Shown here piece by piece: positions 57,125 through 64,000 of a DNA stretch of 64,000 nt. The notes below the pieces were generated by a model that searched no databases, had not been told where the DNA came from, and was given only the letters and a program-made list of their open reading frames with translations. The first letter of the stretch is position 1. The number at the start of each line of letters is the position of its first letter. Location of the stretch: positions 7,417,124 to 7,481,123 of the forward strand of contig NC_134775.1 in NCBI RefSeq assembly GCF_050436995.1, given 5' to 3'. Made by a program: the position numbers and the translations under genes. Origin of the DNA: Anticarsia gemmatalis (Eukaryota > Arthropoda > Insecta > Lepidoptera > Erebidae).

Positions 57125-57416
57125 ATTCAAGAGCAAGGTAAAAGATCTATTGCTGAACAAAGTTGCTGAATCGTCACAATTTGCTTAGTTTATATGTATT
57201 CATATATTTACCTATTATTGTATGTTATTTTCATTTATGTCATTAATATGTATTATTTTGTATATATTTAATTATATGTTAGTATATATTTAATATAATT
57301 ATTAATTTACACTCATGTTGTTTCCATCTATTATTATTTATATGATAATGCTCCTGGCATTAAGTCCGCCTTTATACAGCTCTGTATACAAAGTTTAAAA
57401 TAAATAAATAAATATG
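57125..57416 (+). repeat. LINE 3' end with (TAAA)n tail
   Basis: It starts with a diverged copy of the LINE terminus (KDLLLNKVAES), continues through an AT-rich 3' UTR to 'ggcattaagtccgcc', and ends TAAATAAATAAAT. It shows that this tail belongs to the CR1/L2-type LINE of the inverted arms. Confidence 0.75.
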
Positions 57417-57419
57417 TTT

Positions 57420-57645
57420 TGTATGTATGTAGCTATGTGTATTTATCAATATTTATGTATTTTTGTATACTTCTTTCAATTTTAATCTTTCTTAACTATT
57501 TGTTTATCTTGTTCAACTCACTCCTTCACTTCTATTATACACCTACTTCTTCTTATCTCTGCATCACCCGTAGGTTGACTGGTAGAGAATGCCATTGGCA
57601 TTAAGTCCGCCATTATACAACTTTTGTATATGAAGTTAATAAATA
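57420..57645 (+). repeat. Second LINE 3' UTR with (TAAA)n tail
   Basis: It repeats 'tctgcatcaccc...ggcattaagtccgcc' and ends TAAATAAATAAA immediately before the reading of the XPG-type gene resumes. It corresponds to the fragment at 1-255. Confidence 0.75.
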
Positions 57646-59285
57646 AATAAAGATGTTATTGAAGCTATAGAAAGTTTTTGTGACATATCTTTCAACAAAA
57701 GTAATCAACACACTGATTCAACAGATGCTAGAATAGAAAGGGATAATACAGATGTCAAATTATTAGTGGATTTCTTCATGCAACACAGTCATTTTCCTGA
57801 TACAGATGCTATTATGTCTACTCTACTGGAATTACAGGTTTGAAGGCAATGAAAAAAACAGAGGGACAAAATTTATGTAAATTAAAACTGTCAAGGAAAA
57901 ATAAAGTAAATTCTCTATTGACGAAAAATAGCAAAATTAAAATTCTCGACGAGGTTATTCCTGTTGACCCATTTTAAACGAATTTGTATTTAAAAAAAAC
58001 CAACAAAGATCTTAAAAATTATATGAATTACGAATTGGCCCCATATCCACTTGCTGTATTTGAAGATGGTGAACTGCGAAAAACAAAAAAAAATACATTT
58101 TACGAATTATTTCCGGAAATTTCTATTAATTTAAATAGTGTAGAAAATCTCTTTTACGTTATTGACGGAGGCATGTTACTACATCGTTGTAAATGGCAAT
58201 TAAATGAAACGTTTGCAATGATATGTGACCATTATGTAAGATAGCTGACCCGCGTAACTTCGCTTGCGTCACATCTATACTAATATTATATCTATACTAA
58301 TCTATACTAATATTATAAAGCTGAAGAGTTTGTTTGTTTGAACGCGCTAATCTTAGGAACTACTGGTCCGATTTGAAAAATTATTTCACTGTTATCTATA
58401 CTAATATTATAAAGCTGAAGAGTTTGTTTGTTTGAACGCGCTAATCTCAGGAACTACTGGTCCGATTTGAAAAATTATTTCACTGTTAGATAGCCCATTT
58501 ATTGAGGAAGGCTATAGACTATATATCATCACGCTACGACCAATAGGAGCAGAGTGCCAGTAAAAAATGTTACACAAACGGGGAAAATTTTAACCATTCT
58601 CTCTTATGTGACGCAAGCGAAGTTGCGCGGGTCAGCTAGTAAGAGAGAATGGGTCAAAATTTTCCCCGTTTTTGTAACATTTTATATTACTACTCTGATC
58701 CTATTGGTCATAGCGTGTAGTGATATATAGCCTATAGCCTTCCTCGATAAATAGGCTATCTAACACTGAAATAATTTTTCAAATCGGATTAGTGGTTCCT
58801 GAGATTAGTGCGTTCAAACAAACAAACAAACAAACTCTTCAGCTTTATAATATTAGTATACATATTTAAAAAATAATTATAATAGTAACACGTACGTGGT
58901 ATTTGATGGGTATAAAAAAGATAGTATTAAATCAGCCGAACGGAATCGTCGCGCATTAAAAAATCAATGTGCAGATATTAGATTTAATGAACATATGCCT
59001 TTAAAAATTGCTCAAGATACATTTTTGACAAAAAGTAAAAATAAAATTCGCTTGATAGAAATGTTGAGAATTAAATTAGCTGACAACAATATTTTCACAT
59101 GCCAAGCGGAGAGCGATGCCGACAAATTAATTGTTGAGACGGCAATGAATTTCGAATCAAAAGATGTTGTTATAGTTTCAGAAGATATCGATGTCTTAGT
59201 GATATTAACGGCATTGGTAGATAAAGATCGTGAAATATATTTTCTAAAACCATCCCGAGGCAAAGTTCACCAGAAGATATTTTCA
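57646..59285 (+). pseudogene. Second half of the Academ-like candidate: XPG/FEN1-like nuclease region
   Basis: Frames read DVIEAIESFCDISF, IERDNTDVKLLVDFFMQHS, VNSLLTKNSKIKILDEVIPVDP, then YELAPYPLAVFEDGELRKTKK and YVIDGGMLLHRCKW. After Helitron insertions (58242-58860) it continues TYVVFDGYKKDSIKSAERNRR, AESDADKLIVETA, VIVSEDIDVLVILTAL and IYFLKPSRGKVHQKI. VFDG, DAD and EDID have the spacing of acidic metal ligands in PIN/XPG-like nucleases. Frame breaks near 57830 and 57975 and loss of the end show a pseudogene. Academ transposons are reported to encode XPG nucleases; assignment here is inference. Confidence 0.6.
58242..58860. mobile_element. Cluster of Hel-A copies in both orientations
   Basis: In order: a 3'-end fragment in reverse (58242-58273), short repeated 5' tips, a truncated plus copy (about 58310-58394), a full plus copy (58395-58639, CAGCTAG end), and a reverse copy lacking its hairpin (58642-58860). 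Together they split the XPG-like reading between ICDHYVR and the YVVFDGY block. Confidence 0.8.
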
Positions 59286-59640
59286 TCGAAATGTTTATAT
59301 TGAAAACATACTATAAACTAAATATAATACTTATAAAATATATATACAGGGTGTAAATGACAGCTAACTGAAAACTTCACTGGTAAGTTTGTGACACTGT
59401 ATGCGCGAAATTCATTCCAACGATATTTCTCGGAAATGATTGGTTCCCGAGTTAGTCATTTTTGAGCGTTCAATGTATAGTGAACAACGCGATGTATCTC
59501 CGCACATGCCTATGTGTGCGTCCACACTGAATGCGCGGTGACTGGAGCCTGATGCGGGCGCGGCGAGCGGGGGCGTGCGGTGGCCACAGTGAGGCGCGAG
59601 CTATTGTAGCGGCTCGACGTATTATCAGGTGTTACAAACT

Positions 59641-59961
59641 ATGGACGAGGATTTGCTATTTTTACTAGACAGTCCGATCCTGAGATGGGAAGTGTTGAAC
59701 ATTAGAGATGGCGTGCACGAAATAAATAAAAACAGAGCAATAACCGGCGAATTCTTTAATTTATATGAAGAATTGAGATTATACCCCACAAAATTCTTTG
59801 AGTATACTCGAATGCCCGTGTCAACTTTTGACTACATACTAACATCTATACTGTCGTACTACATACTACGACAAACAAATACAGACGCTCATACACCGAG
59901 CGACAAGACCGAACTGGTTTGTTACCCCCGCCTCCCGCGCATTGGGTCGCTCGCTTACTAG
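59641..59961 (+). pseudogene. PIF/Harbinger-type transposase N-terminal fragment
   Basis: 107 codons start MDEDLLFLLDSP and contain GEFFNLYEELRLYPTKFFEY, TRMPVSTFDYIL, the conserved N-terminal block of Harbinger nucleases. The sequence then diverges (DAHTPSDKTELVC...) and no DDE domain follows. The N-terminal helical region alone would not be catalytic. Confidence 0.7.
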
Positions 59962-60049
59962 GCCCGTAGTGCGGCCAGAACGCGCGGACAGAAGCGTTTG
60001 AAACTTACGCGCGCTGTCTCGCTCAGTACCGTCGCACTAGGCTTCCGCC

Positions 60050-60140
60050 TTAGTCACTACAATATGGACGCAAAGGCGCGTTTCATATGTTTGATACTTC
60101 GCGCCCGTCGTCGCAACCGCGCTAGGCTCGCAGTGTGGAC
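60050..60140 (+). repeat. 91-bp direct repeat, left copy
   Basis: Identical to 61911-62001, including the terminal CAGTGTGGAC of H1. Each copy begins TTAGTCACTACAATATGGACG. The arrangement is repeat, H2, repeat. Confidence 0.9.
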
Positions 60141-60141
60141 A

Positions 60142-61928
60142 TATTGTAGTGACTAAGGGTCTCAGCACACATATGGGATCGGAAAGGGATCGTCACCGTA
60201 TCGCCTCGAGCCGTTCAGAATGGTTTGTATTAAACTCCCTACTGCAACGCACACTAATCGGAATAATAACGTAATCGCCTCGCCTCGGAACAGGCTCCGA
60301 ACTTGAATTCCCGCGCTTACGGCTCATCGTCCCCGCGCTTACGTTTCTCCGTCCCCGCGCTTACGTCTCTCCGTACCCGAGCTCACATCTCTTCGTCCAC
60401 CCTTTCCCCTTTCCCCTCTCGCGACTTGCCTGCTAAAGACGCCGCCATTCGCAAGGAGTATTTCATTCGTGTTGCGCGTATGTTTTATTTAAAACTAGCT
60501 GACCCGTGCGGCTCCGCTCGCGTGAATTTCGTACTGTTGCTTATTCGTTTGAGCACGCGAATTGCGAAGCACTCGATACACCTACACATAAAAATGTTAA
60601 CGACTCTTTTGTCATCTAATGGTTATTTACGAAAGGGACCCGAAAGGCACACAATGTGACACAGGCTCAGGCAGGCCTGATTTCCTGTGGTTACCTTCTT
60701 TTCCGCTCTCGTCTGTATCCGTAGCAGTTTACAGTGTAAAATATAATACCTTATAATAGACTGACCATTGCTTACCCGTCTGGATTCAGAATATTATTAT
60801 AGGTCCTATCTGCGCCGGAGCTCTTCAGACGCGTAATAATGTATACTTGCGATGATACGTCCGAAACCGCGTAACCCGTAATTATTTTTTATACTTATAT
60901 CATCCGTTGTTTATTTTTTAAAACTTACCACATAGTCTGTTTCATAGTTTCCTTAATGCAACCATTTAATTTGGTTATTAAATATTATGTGATTCGAACA
61001 ACAACGCCACCTGTCAGTTGCGGCGAACAACGACAACAAACGAAATTACTCGGTTTGCCATCTAGGATATCCCGATCGCACCGGACCCACGTAAACCAAC
61101 ATTTTTGTGTAATATATCATACAACATTTATGTTTAAAAATCTTATAAATGTATAGCATGTTTCAAAGGTATTTTTTTACAATAAAGCCATCAAAATAAA
61201 TTAATTAGAAAAAACATGCTTTGTTGCGGTTTATAACGCCATCTATTGGTTGGTGCGAACAACAGGTATCGATACGGCAGGCGCCGCGTTAACTATGCGA
61301 ATGTTGTGAAATGGATTGTAACGCCATCTATGGTCTCTATAGGGAAACGCAGGTTCAAACGATTTCTACGTATTTTTTTCAATTTTCTAAAAATCTTTGA
61401 AATTTTATGCTATAAAAAGTATCCTAGAAATTGCTCCACTACTTATTCTATGCATATACCAAATTTCAGTGCATTCTGTCCGGTAGTTTTTACGTGATAG
61501 CGACACATACAGACGGAGGACAGACAGACAGACAGACAGACAGACAGAAAAGAAAATTATAAATTGCAGATTCGGTATCAGTATCCGTTACTAAACAGCC
61601 CCCATTGTTTTTTTTTTAAATATATTCAATGTACAGAATTGACCTCTCTACAGATTTATTATAAGTATAGATTTTAAGTTCGATTCAAACACAAAATAAC
61701 GATGCAAAGGGAGAAACTTAATGAAGAAGTGAGAAAATATCCATAAGCGAGGCGTAAGCGCGGTGTCGCCTAGCCGTAGCCGAGTTGACGTACAGGCGCT
61801 GCTGATACGCTTTCGTTACGTGCATACGGTAGGTTGACGCCTGGTTGACAGCGAGGCGAAAGGCGTTACGGTTACGATCCCTTTCCGATCCCATATGTGT
61901 GCTGAGACCCTTAGTCACTACAATATGG
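60142..61928. mobile_element. TIR element H2 inside H1, containing a Helitron
   Basis: The inverted ends share ATATTGTAGTGACTAAGGGTCTCAGC and onward to '...atcggaaagggatcgt' (about 54 bp). Without the Helitron it is roughly 610 bp with no coding sequence. It is bracketed by a 91-bp direct repeat of the H1 terminus. Confidence 0.7.
60495..61671 (-). mobile_element. Second Helitron-like family copy (Hel-B)
   Basis: On the minus strand it begins TCTATACTTATAATAAATCTG and ends GGGTCAGCTAG, between A and T, with a CGAGCGGAGCCGCACGGG-type 3' stem. Its termini resemble Hel-A but the 1.18-kb interior differs. A (GACA)n microsatellite lies at about 61515-61550. No Rep/helicase frame is present, so it is non-autonomous. 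Confidence 0.8.
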
Positions 61929-62001
61929 ACGCAAAGGCGCGTTTCATATGTTTGATACTTCGCGCCCGTCGTCGCAACCGCGCTAGGCTCGCAGTGTGGA
62001 C
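61911..62001 (+). repeat. 91-bp direct repeat, right copy
   Basis: Identical to 60050-60140. Here the repeat continues into the true right end of H1 (CGCACAC). Confidence 0.9.
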
Positions 62002-63692
62002 GCACACTATGAGATTTCTGGCGGCGGCGGCGCGCTAAGCGACGACATGTCGCGACGCGTCGTAGGTACGTACGCGTACCACCACGTCTATGCGCTCACT
62101 AGTATGCAACGCTATCATTAGACAACAATCTTATGTATCGTTTATGGTATCGTAAGTAGACCCGTATGTTACAATAGCTCATAGTAAAATTGTAAGTAGG
62201 TAGGTACCTACTTGGCTTACGTGAAATCAAACAATAATAGCAAAATGTAACCAATAATAAGAAAGTGCTAAAACAAATTGTTATCAATGTCTATCAACAC
62301 GCAATTACCTGGTGTATGGCGAGAGTTTGAGTACCTTTGGATCCGGACGTACAGGTGCAGAGCACGCCGTGCACTTCCACGTGCTTCACCATACGTAACA
62401 CATCAACCTTTCTTCCTATTTACGAACACAACTGCACTTCGAAAACAATAACAACAAAAATAATAACAATAAAAACACTAACAACTCAAAACCGGAACAA
62501 TAACAAGTAATAATAAACAACAGTTCACACACGACACGACGAATAGGACATAACGAGCGACACCGGTGAAGAGCTTCCGTCTTCCGCGAGCGAATTGCTC
62601 GAACTATCAATCAAAGAGAGCCGCCGGCGCGGGCGCCTCTCCGCTCACTCGCGCCGCCCCTCGCCCGCGCTACCCGCTCCCTCCGCGCCGTCCGCGCGCG
62701 CGCCGCCGATTTGGTGACGAGCGACGAGTTAGGATCCCAGCGAGAGATTAGATTCAATAAAATATTGATGTGGCATTACTATTTTTACTTGTCACAGTTG
62801 TTACTCGTTGCATTGTAGTTTTATTCAAATACCAAATAACATTACAAACATTATTGATGTAAGTTTAAAATTCTTTGATATTTATAACATAAAATCAGAT
62901 TAAAGTAAATAAAATAAACACGAAACGTTTATTTAATTAAACCATAAAAAATGTAGGTACAGAACAATGATAACAATCAATATCCATTAATATTCTTATC
63001 AGAGAAACTAACTTATCATAATTCATAATCCCGGGAGAATTACTTAGCATCCATTTTATCGCATCCCATCTATGTAACATCCACGCGCGGTCGCGGCGTC
63101 ACGCGTCAATACGGCCATCTACTTTTCGAGTCGCACCGCGCTTGTATGAAGTATAAATGAGCGTGTAAATATCGAATAGAATTTTGCAAGAACAAATGGA
63201 ACAAAGCGACAATACATGTTAAATTGTTTATTAGAGATTTTTATAGCGCTAAAGAATATCAATAGGATTTTTTGTCGTTCTGTATGTATTTGTACGTGTA
63301 ATAATAAGATATCACACATTTTAAATCTTATGAATGTACCTTTTATTGGAGAGCGGGATAATTATGTCATTTTCATTTTTAACATAGAACAAATACCTAC
63401 TAAGTAACGCTGCATACTAGTGAGTGTGAGGCTGACGGCTGTGTGCGTAATCGTGCCTGTATGGCGCGCGTAGGTACGCGGTGTGACGTCGACCGTCGCG
63501 GCCGGCCGCCGCCGGCGCGGTGTCGTTGGCCGCGCGCGAACAGCTGATAGCGAATTTATACGTTGTTTTAATCCATTGCTGCTTTTTGCGAAAAACAGTA
63601 ATATGACGGATTTTTTTTTTCACATTCATGTTGCATTGTGTAGTATTAACGAAATAATACCAAAAAAAAAATTAAAAAACGCATAAAAAATC

Positions 63693-64000
63693 GACAGTCA
63701 TTAAACGTGAAAAAGAACTTGGACTTATCTTCAGACCCATCGGCATTCTGGTCATTTGGTATTGGCCTGATGGTGTTGTAAACGCCGTATACTTTCTACT
63801 ATCTGAGTTTAATTTCGCCTGAAAGTAAGCTTGTGTTAAATCAAGTTGAGAAAAATAAATAGCACCGGAAAGCGAATCTAATATATCAGTTATATTTGGG
63901 AGGGGAAACTTGTCGTCCATTATGCGGTCATTTAATTTTCGAAAGTAAATAACTAAACGCCAACTTTTAGTGTTGTCCTCTAATTTCTTGGGTACTAAAA
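63693..64000 (-). pseudogene. Ty3/gypsy RT fragment at the window edge (G4)
   Basis: The minus strand reads LVPKKLED, a changed VIYFRKLN where V-DFRKLN is expected, MDDKFPLPNITDIL, YFSQLDLTQAYFQ (first catalytic aspartate present) and MPMGLKISPSSF. It ends before the YxDD box at 63693, against copy D, and runs off the right edge. It belongs to the same broad gypsy group as G1. Confidence 0.8.

Larger units (their letters stand above)
59514..62007 (+). mobile_element. PIF/Harbinger-like element H1
   Basis: The ends are GTGTGCGTCCACACTG and its exact inverse, with TAT on both sides (59511-59513, 62008-62010). Removing it restores copy D as seen in copy C. A 3-bp duplication, GTGTGGAC-type ends and the N-terminal transposase piece all point to PIF/Harbinger. 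Another TIR element and a second Helitron family are nested within. Confidence 0.8.
59345..63692 (-). mobile_element. TACAGGGTGTAA-family copy D, reverse, interrupted
   Basis: 59345-59510 is the right end in reverse and 62011-63692 continues it, matching copy C closely (same G+C-rich centre and exon remnant). The gap is the PIF/Harbinger-like element H1. The far end breaks near 63692, about 90 bp before the expected terminus, where a gypsy fragment begins. Confidence 0.85.

Noticed and set aside
60303..60659. 118-codon Ser/Arg/Pro-rich ORF
   Set aside because: It spans the junction of H2 and the Hel-B terminus and is built from short 'ccccgcgcttacg' repeats.

Overview
This is a eukaryotic, almost certainly insect and probably lepidopteran, genomic window made almost entirely of nested transposable elements. 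The reasons are the many short Helitron-like copies that start TCTATACTAATATTATAAAG and end in CAGCTAG, the LINE tails reading 'ggcattaagtccgcc...(TAAA)n', and the mix of Mag-type Ty3 elements, CR1/Jockey LINEs, piggyBac and PIF/Harbinger. I see no convincing single-copy host gene, tRNA, rRNA or CRISPR array. Family names come from reading motifs; no search was run.

Region 1-17 kb: a decayed Ty3/gypsy element (G1, minus) has a 5' LTR at 4927-5222, a PBS, a tandemly repeated 5' UTR, gag and pol. A Jockey LINE fragment follows. A Mag-type element (G2, minus, 6974-16989) was then hit twice: by a 5'-truncated LINE with an intact RT (7378-10004, 9-bp target duplication) and by a young Mag-type element (G3, plus, 11503-16218). 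G3 has 187-bp LTRs differing at two positions, a 5-bp duplication, and an unexpected third ORF that looks like a myristoylated one-pass membrane protein.

Region 17-24 kb: a LINE fragment is split by a large DNA transposon on the minus strand. Its intron-containing gene encodes an RNase-H-fold-like transposase candidate, itself disrupted at TTAA by a degenerate piggyBac-like element. A second relative of this transposon lies at 49062-52907 with clear terminal inverted repeats and a 4-bp ATAT duplication.

Region 24-31 kb: a TACAGGGTGTAA-ended transposon family (four copies in the window), an ORF1-only retroelement, and LINE fragments. From 30.2 kb runs the first half of a large gene with an XPG/FEN1-like second half. 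That second half resumes on the same strand at 57.65 kb, so 26.5 kb of nested insertions appear to split one ancient gene.

Region 31-57 kb: inside that split lies a large inverted duplication. Near-identical arms (37533-38675 and 40207-41358, continuing at 31.4-32.4 kb and 41.4-42.1/54.7-54.9 kb) carry the same LINE and the same Helitron insertion around a 1.5-kb spacer. The right arm was interrupted by a 3.7-kb long-TIR element (42078-45787, TAA duplication, iterated CAGCTG) and by a nearly full-length CR1/Daphne-like LINE (45812-54660), which itself contains the 49062-52907 transposon, an R1-like LINE ORF1 and another LINE 3' end.

Region 57-64 kb: the XPG-like gene half interrupted by Helitrons, a minus copy of the TACAGGGTGTAA family interrupted by a PIF/Harbinger-like element that itself holds another TIR element and a second Helitron family, and a gypsy RT fragment at the right edge.
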